Under the pieces are notes generated by a model. The model saw only the letters and a list, made by a program, of their open reading frames with translations. It was not told the DNA's origin and did not search any database. This document shows positions 19,050-30,211 of a stretch of 64,000 bases of DNA, piece by piece. The stretch comes from Hippasteria phrygiana. Taxonomy: Eukaryota > Echinodermata > Asteroidea > Valvatida > Goniasteridae. The translations under genes and the position numbers were made by a program. The DNA lies in contig JAZGUH010000024.1 in assembly GCA_037893225.1 (NCBI GenBank), forward strand, positions 554,626-618,625, in the 5' to 3' direction. Each line of letters starts with the position of its first letter. Position 1 is the stretch's first letter.

Positions 19050-20505
19050 GGAGGAGGATTTGAGTTGCCGGTCGACATGCCGCTTCAGTCAAATCACAGT
19101 TGTGCAGGAGGGCACGAGAATAATGAGACGCGAGTTTGAATCTGGTCATACATCAAAATCGTTATTATGACAAAGCTCAATATAACAATTGTTTCCACCC
19201 GAAAGCAGCATTTTGAACCTTAACACCTAAATAAAAAACAACCTTTCAATTAAAACCAGGGTGGATCCTATATAGGGCTTACTGCTTTGGTTCAGTGTGA
19301 AGATGGAATTTGCGTAAGGGATGATGTAAATTAGAATACTGCTTTGGTTCATTCCTTTGCATGGTAAATATAGATCCATGGTCTTTTTTTCTTTAATAAA
19401 ATCAGATCGGAGCATTCATGGAATTTGGGATAAGATAAGATAGTTTTTAATACTAAGAGAGAAATCAATAATGGTTCTTGCAGGTGGGACGTCTAGTGCA
19501 CAAGTTCCTATAACACTCGCACCTCCGGAATGGGTAAACGGTGAACACTTTTTTTGCTTCCTTACTTTTATGAGTATTAATTTGCATGTAAAAAATGAAA
19601 CCAGTGGGTTCGTTCAACTTGAAGGTTTAGGCCTAATGCGGCCGGCCGGGTGAGCGTGAAGCCCACAGAGCTAACATTATTTTCAACCGCATTCCCAATA
19701 TTAATAAAAAATGCTTGCAAAAGAGATTGCAAAAGACATTCTTAACCAGTTCGCGTCGGATGACGTGTATACATGCACTCGGCGAGGCAAGGATCCAGCG
19801 GAAATATCTGTCGGCGACCGGCTCGCAGTGAGCGAGGCCAGGGTGTGCTACCCGCAGATAAAGGGCTGAACCCATCTGGCACCCAGGCTCGTGAAAAATA
19901 ATCCCGGCGTGAACTGGTTTAAAAAATTCAGAAATCCTGACAACAATCTTGAAATCAGGAAAAAATTCCGACAAATCCCACCCACGACATATGTACGCGT
20001 GTTGGCACATGTATGGGGGGGATATCATGTGCCTGGTTGGAAACAACAAAATGTTTATTAAAGTCAGAGTCTCCAGTAATTCAGCTCAATCAAGTGTAAT
20101 AATTGCGGAGATTTGGAAGGTTTTTATAATTTGGTAGCCGAATCAAATCCAGCAGAATTTCAAAGACGAATGTGTCGACCTTTTCAAGTGTCTAGGTTGC
20201 GAACAGTAAACAGCCGTTGGCAACTCTAAGGGGGCGCGCGACATGTTATGTCTAGCCAGTTTGGCTCACTGCCAAGAATGAGTGTGGGAACTCGCTGCAA
20301 GCGCGCGCAAACACATGCATGTCGTTATGACGACGGATTCCTCCACCAATGAGCCGATGCTTAAGAGGACCGCCCCAAACATCATGTTGATTGGAATTCG
20401 ACGGGGCATCTCCATAGAAACAGTATTACCCAGACAACCCAGTACGTGTAGACTCTCAGGCCTACATATTCATGGTTAACTTGCCACATACCAAGAGACT
20501 GTCTG
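19050..20505. other. Intergenic stretch with no recognised gene
   Basis: The longest frame is about 138 codons on the minus strand (19633-20049). It lacks a recognisable domain, codon signature or splice support. No RNA gene or element boundary was found. Confidence 0.5.
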
Positions 20506-20509
20506 TTAA

Positions 20510-20763
20510 GCTCCCCACCCCTCCATCCGGGCTGCCCCACCGAAGATGTGGTGATTGCCACTTTTGAAGTGACAAAATCCCCACCCCTGGGGCAACATTT
20601 TAGTGACAATCCCCTACATACATGCGTTGGGCACTGGTTTTAACTTCTGATGATTAGGAAACAATGGCAAAATGATTGACCAAAATCCCTACCCTGGGGC
20701 TTGAAAAACGTGACCAACCCCCACATACGACCTGGGACAGCCCGGGGGAGGGGTGGGGAGCAA
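20510..20763. mobile_element. Small MITE with GCTCCCCACCCCTCC termini (254 bp)
   Basis: The left end GCTCCCCACCCCTCC...CCGGGCTG is mirrored at the right end; the reverse complement reads TTGCTCCCCACCCCTCCCCC...GGGCTG. TTAA lies directly left (20506-20509) and just right (20764-20767), the target duplication typical of piggyBac-type and Kolobok-type elements, though the right terminus carries two extra bases. There is no coding capacity. Confidence 0.55.
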
Positions 20764-20786
20764 TTAATAGGCGCCTTTATAAAAAT

Positions 20787-20872
20787 CTTTTTAAAGGGTA
20801 TAATTATTGTTAATATTATTATTATTGTTAATATTAATAATAATATTAACAATAATGATATCCTTTAAAAAG
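20787..20872. repeat. AT-rich hairpin (arms about 40 bp)
   Basis: CTTTTTAAAGGGTATAATTA at the left is mirrored by a right arm ending ATATCCTTTAAAAAG, with AATATTATTATT-type sequence between. The structure is a near-perfect palindrome and could form a cruciform. Confidence 0.8.
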
Positions 20873-21961
20873 AAATTATTTCAGCTTTAAGAGTAGCATG
20901 GCAAAAACACGATCACATGGATAGGCCTCGTCTGTTGATATTTCCAAAATAGTATTGATTGTGATATCGTTTGAAACGCTTCTAAGGACTACGAACAACA
21001 AAATTATTAACAACAATTTGCAGGGATTTTGTCTTTTACACAATATACAACAAAATTATACAACATTTAAACAAAAAATCAAAAGAAATCAAACCGAACT
21101 AAACATATGTAAGTAATCCCTTAATCAAATTGGTCCTAAGATGAAACATCTTGAAGTTATTAATACAATCCTCGTGAGGGCTGTCCATTGTTGATCGGGC
21201 GCTTGCGATCCTGAATAATATTTCCACCGTTGTTTCACGCAGTCGATTCGTAATTTCGATTTGAAAAATCAAGTACCGTCTGATCCTATAGGGGCGTGGC
21301 TAGGCCTAAATATACATACACGATGACTACATTTCACAGAAGGCTTACACTCACTAGGCCTACAGCTTTTAAGAACCATGCAATATTCGATAGTAGGGTC
21401 TAAAATGTAAATTTTCTCGCTATCAGGTAATTCATTGGTTTTCCTTCCTCCATGTTCGTACCATCCTCCAAGTTCTTGCTTAGGTGGGTTCATGAATAAA
21501 TGCATTTATTATTATGAATAAATTGGGATCAAATACAAATCTTTATCGACCGTTAATGTCAAAAGGAAAGAAAGAAATGGTCTCCAAGTTAAGAAAAACA
21601 ACTTCCGATGTTTTAAAACAAACTGACGTGGATTTGAATAAACGACAATAAACTCGATAAGGCTGCCAGGAATGCAGTTGTTGGCGCTTGCTCATGGTTT
21701 TGTCAATAAACAAAATGCTGCCGAATGCCGACGCAAAAATACCCACTGCAGATTTCGCGGATCAGAGCACCGGGGAAAAGGTACGCGTCCTCCGCGTATA
21801 GTGTACTCCGCTGACTCTGCGGACGTACAAAATTAGCATGACAAAGGTGCATTGTTATACGATGCAAATGACCCTGTTGGTCTTGCAGGTGGCTGGTAAC
21901 TAAGGAAACAAATTTTGCTCGCGAACCTCGCAGAGTCAGCGAACGGTCATTATTGCAAAGG
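20873..21961. other. Intergenic stretch with no recognised gene
   Basis: AT-rich sequence with only short frames. The right end (about 21890-21960) contains AGAGTCAGCGAACGG next to the start of the first minisatellite. Nothing else can be supported. Confidence 0.5.
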
Positions 21962-22337
21962 CCCCTTAAAACCCGCACCCTTAAAACCCGCACCCTTGAA
22001 ACCCACACCCTGCACCCTCCAAACCCGCACCCTCCAAACCCGCACCCTCCAAACCCGCACCCTCCAAACCCGCACCCTCCAAACCCGCACCCTCCAAACC
22101 CGCACCCTCCAAACCCGCACCCTCCAAACCCGCACCCTCCAAACCCGCACCCTCCAAACCCGCACCCTCCAAACCCGCACCCTCCAAACCCGCACCCTCC
22201 AAACCCGCACCCTCCAAACCCGCACCCTCCAAACCCGCACCCTCCAAACCCGCACCCTCCAAACCCGCACCCTCCAAACCCGCACCCTCCAAACCCGCAC
22301 CCTCCAAACCCGCACCCTCCAAACCCGCACCCTCCAA
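21962..22337. repeat. 15-bp minisatellite array 1 (about 25 copies)
   Basis: After four variant units the repeat is uniformly CCCTCCAAACCCGCA. It is the only array using CTCC at the variable position. Confidence 0.95.
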
Positions 22338-22561
22338 GACCTGTTCAAGACCTCGAGGCCATACAAGATTATCCTGGACAGAACTGAAAGGCCTAGTGAG
22401 ATAGAGAGCATATGAAATCATGCTGTAGGATGCGGGCTTAGATCAGCACAACAGACCTATGGTGTTTTGTAGATGAGTAAGTCTAACACTCTCTCTATCT
22501 ATCTCTGTCTCTCTATCTCTTACTCTCACATTCTAACCCGAACACAAGCACTCCCACTCTA

Positions 22562-22762
22562 AGGGCCATGTCACACAGGACAATTTTCAGGCAATCGGGT
22601 CCAACCAAATTCTACATAGAAAAACAGGGAATTTTTTTTTCTTCACCAAATTGTCTTAAGAAGAAAAATTTCTTTATTGCACTTGAAGAATTTCTTTTTG
22701 GCTGCAGCGCTGTTACTTGCCCACAAATTGCTTGTTAAAATTGCATTGTGTAACAAGGCCCT
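22562..22762. mobile_element. MITE-like 201-bp palindrome embedded in satellite 1 units
   Basis: The left end AGGGCCATGTCACACAGGAC pairs with the right end, whose reverse complement begins AGGGCCTTGTTACACAATGC; both continue into CAATTTT and a GCAAT motif. Further copies lie at 23367-23566, 24543-24743, 25311-25510, 26227-26426 and 27757-27956. All copies occupy the same place in their satellite unit, so one insertion was amplified with the unit. An open frame through this module that looks like a signal peptide (LAAALLLAHKLLVKIAL) is simply the terminal repeat read as codons. Confidence 0.7.
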
Positions 22763-22770
22763 AACTCTAG

Positions 22771-23119
22771 CACTCTTAAAACCCGCACTCTTAAAACCCG
22801 CACCCTTGAAACCCGCACCCTTGAAACCCGCACCCTTGAAACCCGCACCCTTGAAACCCGCACCCTTGAAACCCGCACCCTTGAAACCCGCACCCTTGAA
22901 ACCCGCACCCTTGAAACCCGCACCCTTGAAACCCGCACCCTTGAAACCCGCACCCTTGAAACCCGCACCCTTGAAACCCGCACCCTTGAAACCCGCACCC
23001 TTGAAACCCGCACCCTTGAAACCCGCACCCTTGAAACCCGCACCCTTGAAACCCGCACCCTTGAAACCCGCACCCTTGAAACCCGCACCCTTGAAACCAG
23101 CACCCTTGAAACCCGCACT
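22771..23119. repeat. 15-bp minisatellite array 2 (about 23 copies)
   Basis: The unit is CCCTTGAAACCCGCA after two CTCTTAAAACCCGCA units. It ends with a GCACTGGAACTCGAAC transition into the tail. Confidence 0.95.
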
Positions 23120-23574
23120 GGAACTCGAACTCGAACCTTAACCCTAACACTTGCACCTCGAGGCCATACAAGATTATCCTGGACAGAACTGAAAGGCCTA
23201 GTGAGATAGAGAGCATATGAAATCATGCTGTAGGATGCGGGCTTAGATCAGCACAACAGACCTATGGTGTTTTGTAGACGAGTAAGTCTAATACTCTCTC
23301 TATCTATCTCTGTCTCTCTATCTCTTACTCTCACATTCTAACCCGAACACAAGCACTCCCACTCTAAGGGCCATGTCACACAGGACAATTTTTAGGCAAT
23401 CGGGTCTAACCAAATGCCACATAGAAAAACAGGAAATTTGTTATTTACACCAAATTGTCTTAAGAAGAAAAATGTCTTTATTGCACTTGAAGAATTTCTT
23501 TTTGGCTGCAGCACTGTTACTTGCCCACGAATTGCTTGTTAAAATTGCATTGTGTAACAAGGCCCTAACTCTAG

Positions 23575-24225
23575 CACTCTTAAAACCCGCACCCTTAAAA
23601 CCCGCACCCTTAAAACCCGCACCCCTAAAACCCGCACCCCTAAAACCCGCACCCCTAAAACCCGCACCCCTAAAACCCGCACCCTGAAAACCCGCACCCC
23701 GAAAACCCGCACCCCGAAAACCCGCACCCCGAAAACCCGCACCCCGAAAACCCGCACCCTGAAAACCCGCACCCTCAAAACCCGCACCCTGAAAACCCGC
23801 ACCCTGAAAACCCGCACCCTGAAAACCCGCACCCTGAAAACCCGCACCCTGAAAACCCGCACCCTGAAAACCCGCACCCTGAAAACCCGCACCCTGAAAA
23901 CCCGCACCCTGAAAACCCGCACCCTGAAAACCCGCACCCTGAAAACACGCACCCTGAAAACACGCACCCTGAAAACACGCACCCTGAAAACACGCACCCT
24001 GAAAACACGCACCCTGAAAACACGCACCCTCAAAACACGCACCCTCAAAACACGCACCCTCAAAACACGCACCCTCAAAACACGCACCCTCAAAACACGC
24101 ACCCTCAAAACACGCACCCTCAAAACACGCACCCTCAAAACACGCACCCTCAAAACACGCACCCTCAAAACACGCACCCTCAAAACACGCACCCTCAAAA
24201 CACGCACCCTCAAAACACACACCCT
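23575..24225. repeat. 15-bp minisatellite array 3 (about 43 copies, variant blocks)
   Basis: This is the longest array. Variants occur in runs: CCCTTAAAACCCGCA, then CCCCTAAAA, CCCCGAAAA, CCCTGAAAACCCGCA, CCCTGAAAACACGCA, and finally CCCTCAAAACACGCA units. This shows local amplification of successive point mutations. Confidence 0.95.
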
Positions 24226-24751
24226 AACTCGAACCTTAACCCTAGCAACTAATTTGAACACCCCTAACTCGCTTACTCTTTTTTTCCATCAACTCCAGGA
24301 GAGATCAACCTCCGGCTCCTGGCTGTTCAAGACCTCGAGGCCATACAAGATTATCCTGGACAGAACTGAAAGGCCTAGTGAGATAGAGAGCATATGAAAT
24401 CATGCTGTAGGATGCGGGCTTAGATCAGCACAACAGACCTATGGTGTTTTGTAGATGAGTAAGTCTAACACTCTCTCTATCTATCTCTGTCTCTCTATCT
24501 CTTACTCTCACATTCTAACCCGAACACAAGCACTCCCACTCTAAGGGCCATGTCACACAGGACAATTTTCAGGCAATCGGGTCCAACCAAATTCTACATA
24601 GAAAAACAGGGAATTTTTTATTTTCACCAAATTGTCTTAAGAAGAAAAATGTCTTTATTGCACTTGAAGAATTTCTTTTTGGCTGCAGCGCTGTTACTTG
24701 CCCACAAATTGCTTGTTAAAATTGCATTGTGTAACAAGGCCCTAACTCTAG

Positions 24752-24966
24752 CACTCTTAAAACCCGCACCCTTAAAACCCGCACCCTTAAAACCCGCACC
24801 CTTAAAACCCGCACCCTTAAAACCCGCACCCTTAAAACCCGCACCCTTAAAACCCGCACCCTTAAAACCCGCACCCTTAAAACCCGCACCCTTAAAACCC
24901 GCACCCTTAAAACCCGCACCCTTAAAACCCGCACCCTTAAAACCCGCACCCTTAAAACCCGCACTC
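24752..24966. repeat. 15-bp minisatellite array 4 (about 14 copies)
   Basis: Homogeneous CCCTTAAAACCCGCA units, with CTCTTAAAACC at the first position and a closing GCACTCTAACTCGAAC. Confidence 0.95.
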
Positions 24967-25518
24967 TAACTCGAACCTTAACCCTAACACTTGCACTCAA
25001 ACCCTTAACTCTAACAACTAATTTGAACACCCCTAACTCGCTTACTCTATTTTTTCATCAACTCCAGGAGAGATCAACCTCCGGCTCCTGGATGTTCAAG
25101 ACCTCGAGGCCATACAAGATTATCCTGGACAGAACTGAAAGGCCTAGTGAGATAGAGAGCATATAAAATCATGCTGTAGGATGCGGGCTTAGATCAGCAC
25201 AACAGACCTATGGTGTTTTGTAGACGAGTAAGTCTAACACTCTCTCTATCTATCTGTCTCTCTATCTCTTACTCTCACATTCTAACCCGAACACAAGCAC
25301 TCCCACTCTAAGGGCCATGTCACACAGGACAATTTTCAGGCAATCGGGTCCAACCAAATTCCACATAGAAAAACAGGGAATTTTTTATTTTCACCAAATT
25401 GTCTTAAGAAGAAAAATGTCTTTATTGCACTTGAAGAATTTCTTTTTGGCTGCAGCGCTGTTACTTGCCCACAAATTGCTTGTTAAAATTGCATTGTGTA
25501 ACAAGGCCCTAACTCTAG

Positions 25519-25881
25519 CACTCTTAAAACCAGCACTCTTAAAACCCGCACCCTTAAAACCCCACCCTTAAAACCCGCACCCTTAAAACCCGCACCCTTA
25601 AAACCCGCACCCTTAAAACCCGCACCCTTAAAACCCGCACCCTTAAAACCCGCACCCTTAAAACCCGCACCCTTAAAACCCGCACCCTTAAAACCCGCAC
25701 CCTTAAAACCCGCACCCTTAAAACCCGCACCCTTAAAACCCGCACCCTTAAAACCCGCACCCTTAAAACCCGCACCCTTAAAACCCGCACCCTTAAAACC
25801 CGCACCCTTAAAACCCGCACCCTTAAAACCCGCACCCTTAAAACCCGCACCCTTAAAACCCGCACCCTTAAAACCCGCACT
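25519..25881. repeat. 15-bp minisatellite array 5 (about 24 copies)
   Basis: Homogeneous CCCTTAAAACCCGCA units; one early unit lacks a G (CCCCACCC), which shifts the phase by one base. Confidence 0.95.
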
Positions 25882-26434
25882 CTAACTCGAACCTTAACCC
25901 TAACACTTGCACTCAAACCCTTAACTCTAACAACTAATTTGAACACCCCTAACTCGCTTACTCTATTTTTTCATCAACTCCAGGAGAGATCAACCTCCGG
26001 CTCCTGGATGTTCAAGACCTCGAGGCCATACAAGATTATCCTGGACAGAACTGAAAGGCCTAGTGAGATAGAGAGCATATAAAATCATGCTGTAGGATGC
26101 GGGCTTAGATCAGCACAACAGACCTATGGTGTTTTGTAGACGAGTAAGTCTAACACTCTCTCTATCTATCTGTCTCTCTATCTCTTACTCTCACATTCTA
26201 ACCCGAACACAAGCACTCCCACTCTAAGGGCCATGTCACACAGGACAATTTTCAGGCAATCGGGTCCAACCAAATTCCACATAGAAAAACATGGAATTTT
26301 GTATTTTCACCAAATTGTCTTAAGAAGAAAAATGTCTTTATTGCACTTAAAGATTTTCTTTTTGGCTGCAGCGCTGTTACTTGCCCACAAATTGCTTGTT
26401 AAAATTGCATTGTGTAACAAGGCCCTAACTCTAG

Positions 26435-26949
26435 CACTCTTAAAACCCGCACTCTTAAAACCCGCACTCTTAAAACCCGCACTCTTAAAACCCGCAAACC
26501 CGCACCATTAAAACCCGCACCCTTAAAACCCGCACCCTTAAAACCCGCACCCTTAAAACCCGCACCCTTAAAACCCGCACCCTTAAAACCCGCACCCTTA
26601 AAACCCGCACCCTTAAAACTCGCACTCTTAAAACCCGCACTCTTAAAACCCGCACTCTTAAAACCCGCACTCTTAAAACCCGCAAACCCGCACCCTTAAA
26701 ACCCGCACCCTTAAAACCCGTACCCTTAAAACCCGTACCCTTAAAACCCGCACCCTTAAAACCCGCACCCTTAAAACCCGCACCCTTAAAACCCGCACCC
26801 TTAAAACCCGCACCCTTAAAACCCGCACCCTTAAAACCCGCACCCTTAAAACCCGCACCCTTAAAACCCGCACCCTTAAAACCCGCACCCTTAAAACCCG
26901 CACCCTTAAAACCCGCACCCTTAAAACCCGCACCCTTAAAAGCTGCACT
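26435..26949. repeat. 15-bp minisatellite array 6 (about 34 copies, two-tier)
   Basis: Two blocks each start with several CTCTTAAAACCCGCA units and a truncated AAACCCGCA unit, followed by CCCTTAAAACCCGCA units. Part of the array itself was therefore duplicated. Confidence 0.95.
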
Positions 26950-26964
26950 CTAACTCGAACCTTG

Positions 26965-27710
26965 AAGGAACCATGCTCCTCAAATTGACCGGATCACATT
27001 TTATTTCATAAATAAATTCATTTATATGTAATAAATGTGAATTAAAAGCCAAACTGGTTTAAGCGAAGTTTTAGTGTGATTATTTGCCGCTCAAAAATTT
27101 ACCCCCCTTTTTGAAATTTGTTGAGACTCAAATTGAGGGCGCTGTTCGTGACGTAGACCGAGGCACCGAAATTCATGGATCGACTCGATAGTCTGGACCC
27201 GGCCCGTATACACACACACTAGGTCTACACGTGAAATTTCGTAAGTTGTAGCAAAGGCTCCTCGGGGAATGGGCCGTTTAACTGCTTTCGCCTTTATCTT
27301 ACTCACATCTGGGAACTTTGTTGGGATGGCAGTGGACTTGAGCATATTTTTAATGGTCATCCCAAAGGATTTGAAAATACCAGTTTCGAAACGCGACGGC
27401 TCAAAGTGGTCGCTACATAACGCTGAAAAGCTGCTGGGCCGGACCTCTTTGCTCTTGTCACCTTCACTTTCGTCGTCCGAATTCTCCGATATTTCGCTTC
27501 AGTTAGAAATACATGAAGGCTTACTCCACCCGTCGTTGTTTTGCTGCACCCAGCAGCCACACACCTTGTCGGCATGGCCGAAAAACCACTATATTTTGCT
27601 TAGATTTTGGACGAAGAATTTTTGCCGTACAATGTACACACAATGCATACCCGTGATGAATGGGTAATGTGCCTCGATCTACGTCACACACTTATGTTAA
27701 TGAGGGTCCC
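26965..27710. other. Non-satellite segment interrupting satellite 1
   Basis: The tail module of unit 6 stops after CTCTAACTCGAACCTTGAAGG, and satellite sequence resumes near 27711 with CTCTTACTCTCACATTC. The intervening sequence is unrelated to the satellite and contains the THAP-domain sequence on the minus strand. Confidence 0.6.
27091..27575 (-). pseudogene. THAP-domain sequence with a frameshift
   Basis: From ATG 27575 the minus strand encodes MPTRCVAAGCSKTTTGGVSL, the canonical THAP start (C5 and C10 of the C2CH zinc site). The rest of the domain, ALCSDHFEPSRFETG (second Cys and His) and the AVPTIF-box equivalent AIPTKFP, is in the -1 frame. The frame change falls near 27436-27446 in GAGGTCCGGCCCAGC. 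The usual tryptophan after the first helix appears as Arg (RRIRTTK). THAP domains bind DNA in transposases and host regulators. One missing base plus the changed Trp suggest decay, but sequence error or a real gene with a short error cannot be excluded. No partner exon was found. Confidence 0.7.
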
Positions 27711-28042
27711 ACTCTTACTCTCACATTCTAACCCGAACACAAGCGCTCTCACACTAAGGGCCATCTCACACAGGACAATTTTCAGGCAATCGGGTCCAAC
27801 CAAATTCCACATAGAAAAACAGGGAATTTTGTATTTTCACCAAATTGTCTTAAGAAGAAAAATGTCTTTATTGCACTTGAAGAATTTCTTTTCGGCTGCA
27901 GCGCTGTTACTTGCCCACAAATTGCTTGTTAAAGTTGCCTTGTGTGACAAGGCCCTAACTCAAACACTCTAACTCAAGCACTTGCACACTATCACTGTCT
28001 AACACTTGCACTTTTAACACTCAGAACAAGGCCCTAACTCTA

Positions 28043-28213
28043 GCACTCTTAAAACCCGCGCCCTTAAAACCCGCGCCCTTAAAACCCGCACCCTTAAAAC
28101 CCGCACCCTTAAAACCCGCACCCTTAAAACCCGCACCCTTAAAACCCGCACCCTTAAAACCCGCACCCTTAAAACCCGCACCCTTAAAACCTGCACCCTT
28201 AAAACCCGCACTC
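28043..28213. repeat. 15-bp minisatellite array 7 (about 11 copies)
   Basis: CCCTTAAAACCCGCA units with two initial CGCGCCC variants. It lies in the last satellite 1 unit, after a small duplication of the AACAAGGCCCTAACTC border. Confidence 0.9.
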
Positions 28214-28486
28214 AAACCCTTAACTCCAACAACTAATTTGAACACCCCTAACTCGCTTACTCTATTTTTCCATCAACTCCAGGAGAGATCAACCTCCGGC
28301 TCCTGGCTGATCAAGACCTCGAGGCCATACAAGATTATCCTGGACAGAACGCCTAGTGAGATAGAGAGCATATGAAATCATGCTGTAGGATGCGGGCTTA
28401 GATCAGCACAACAGACCTATGGTGTTTTGTAGACGAGTAAGTCTAACACTCTCTCTATCTATCTCTGTCTCTCTATCTCTTACTCT

Positions 28487-29107
28487 CACACTCAGATCGA
28501 AAAATGCACTAATTTTGGGCCTAAGTTGCGTGGTGGGGGTCTCGGTTAGTCCATTGTATAGCATGTGCACTGATGCAAGAATGCAGAAAAAAAAGGTTCG
28601 AAAAACCTACTCGCTTGTCTCGGCCATCATTCGGCTGAACTGGGATCTGTGGAGCTGGAAATTGGTCTGGATGTTGCTAATGAGTCCCTCTTTCCATCAG
28701 TATCAAGATTGTGCGTAATTTTGTTCAACGTCAGACCGAAACACGCCCTCATTTGGGGCCCAAGTTGCGTGGTGGGGGTCTCGGCTAGTCCATTGTATAA
28801 CATGTACACTTAATCGAGAATGCAGAAAAAATCAGTTCGAAAAAACTACTCGCTTATCTCGGCCATAATTCGGCTGAACTGGGCTTTGTGGAGCTGGAAA
28901 TTGGTCTGGATGTTGCTGAGGAGTCCCTCTTTCCTTCAGTTTCAAGATTGTGCGCAATTTTGTTGAACATCAGATCGAAAAATGCACTAATGTTGGGCCT
29001 AAGTTGCGTGGTGGGGGTCTCGGCTAGTCCATTGTATAGCATGTGCACTGATGCAAGAATGCAGAAAAAAAAGGTTCGAAAAACCTACTCGCTTGTCTCG
29101 GCCATCA
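28487..29107. repeat. Satellite 2, left segment (about 2.6 monomers)
   Basis: Begins abruptly at CAGATCGAAAAATGCACTAA right after the satellite 1 CTCTTACTCTCAC microsatellite. Monomers of about 238 bp are recognised by GTTGCGTGGTGGGGGTCTCG, CATTGTATAGCATGTGCACT and TCTCGGCCATCATTCGGCTG. The array stops at CTCGGCCATCA (29107), where the 10-kb transposon starts. Confidence 0.95.
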
Positions 29108-29330
29108 CCCAACAAACATGTCGTAATTGGCCCGATGCTGGCTTCGAAACGGCTGGTACCGGCAGTACCGTATAACGGCTGCCGTTATACGGCCAGCGAT
29201 GCGCCGTTTTCGGCAGGTATGCGTAAACCTCCATCGCGCCATCATGTAAGCTCACGATATCGGCCCATTTAGGGCCAATGTTGGCTTGCTCGATTATGCG
29301 CACCGCGCGGGGGGTATCGGCAACATGCGC
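29108..29330. repeat. Left terminal/subterminal region of the 10-kb transposon
   Basis: The terminal CCCAACAAAC is followed by TTGGCCCGATG, then a CGGC-rich palindromic stretch (ACCGTATAACGGCTGCCGTTATACGG split around a centre at about 29180) and CGGCCCATTTAGGGCC. Such subterminal motifs are typical transposase or accessory-protein binding regions. Confidence 0.6.
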
Positions 29331-29953
29331 GCGCACCGCGCACACACATGCTGTCCACTGGCCACGTCGATCGCCATTCTGCCACGTATGCAATTTTAAG
29401 ATATTTTCTGAAGACTTATTCCACTTTTTTATTTGTTATCGCCACTTTCCGTTGCTAAAGCTCGAACCAGACCTGGGTGAGTTAATGAAATAGCTTTTAT
29501 TTTCTGTGCATGGCATTTAAGGACATAATCTAAAGCACATAATCTGAAGCACCTTTTCGCCGTGACTCCAACATTTGTCGAATCTATTGTAATTTGTACA
29601 TGGTACATGTATACTACATGTATGGCCAGCAGTACATGTTGCACGTCTTACGTTCAGCCATTATACACGGTCTCCGCGAAGTCCCTGTAGGCTTTTAAGT
29701 GTTATATTTCTTGTTCTTGTTGCACATGTGCATTATCACGATGACATTTACAATTTAATGTAGGCCTACCTGGAAATAACTCTTGTGTTGTCATGCTAGT
29801 TGTAGCCCATACGTGTGACTAAATTTGCTTGAAAAATATGAAGCCTTGGGTTTGAACGTTGAATCTTTGAGTGACTTCATTAAATGTTCAGCTAACTAAC
29901 AATAATCTTAATTTTACATCTGTCTCGATCTGTAATAAGCTTGCACTTCAATT

Positions 29954-30076
29954 ATGTCTTATTGGACAAAGCGTTGTAAAGTTGAAAAAGTTGTTAACCA
30001 ACGTTTGCAAGAAATTGCTGATCTTAGTCACGATCATGATGATGTAGCCCTATACTATGTCCCGCCGCATGAGTAG
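29954..30076 (+). CDS. Transposase-like gene, probable first exon
   Basis: A 40-codon frame from an ATG begins MSYWTKRCKVEKVVNQRLQE and ends with an acidic DLSHDHDDVALYYVPPHE before TAG. The MSYWT-Arg/Lys start followed by a basic helix resembles the N-terminus I know from the transposase-like family of the next exon. A splice donor inside the last codons (CTAT/GTCCCG or GAT/GTAGCC) is possible but weak. The junction to the next exon is obscured by the foldback insertion at 30212. Confidence 0.4.
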   Translation: MSYWTKRCKVEKVVNQRLQEIADLSHDHDDVALYYVPPHE

Positions 30077-30211
30077 ACTAACGCTCTAGGCCATACTGCG
30101 CTGCGTGCAAAAAGTTGGGGATTTTTTTGGTTTTTTAAATGGAAATCATTCGGCCTTAAACTCGGCATATAGGTTCACTTACCCAAGCATCTCAATATTT
30201 CACCATAATTA

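Larger units (their letters stand above)
21962..28486. repeat. Composite macrosatellite (satellite 1), about 7 units
   Basis: Each unit has three modules in fixed order: a 200-bp MITE-like palindrome, a 15-bp minisatellite of very variable copy number, and a roughly 350-450-bp tail. The tail contains CTCCAGGAGAGATCAACC, CCTCGAGGCCATACAAGATT, TGCTGTAGGATGCGGGCTTA and a CTCTCTATCTATCT microsatellite. Unit length varies from about 0.8 to 1.2 kb, mostly because of the minisatellite. The block is broken at about 26960-27710 by a non-satellite segment and ends by running straight into satellite 2. Confidence 0.95.

Noticed and set aside
19471..19653. Second exon for the 18896 candidate gene
   Set aside because: Good splice signals, but its open frame requires a phase that the first exon's donor does not supply; joining either way gives an early stop.
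19633..20049. 138-codon minus-strand frame
   Set aside because: No recognisable motif, no splice or promoter support, and surrounded by non-coding repeats.
22677..23141. A putative secreted LKPAP-repeat protein with a signal-peptide-like N-terminus, repeated in each satellite unit
   Set aside because: The hydrophobic leader is the terminal inverted repeat of the MITE module and the pentapeptide is the 15-bp minisatellite read in frame. Arrays with CTCC or shifted phase destroy the pattern.
21962..28213. CRISPR-like spaced repeats
   Set aside because: The repeats are contiguous 15-bp tandem units without unique spacers, in eukaryotic DNA.
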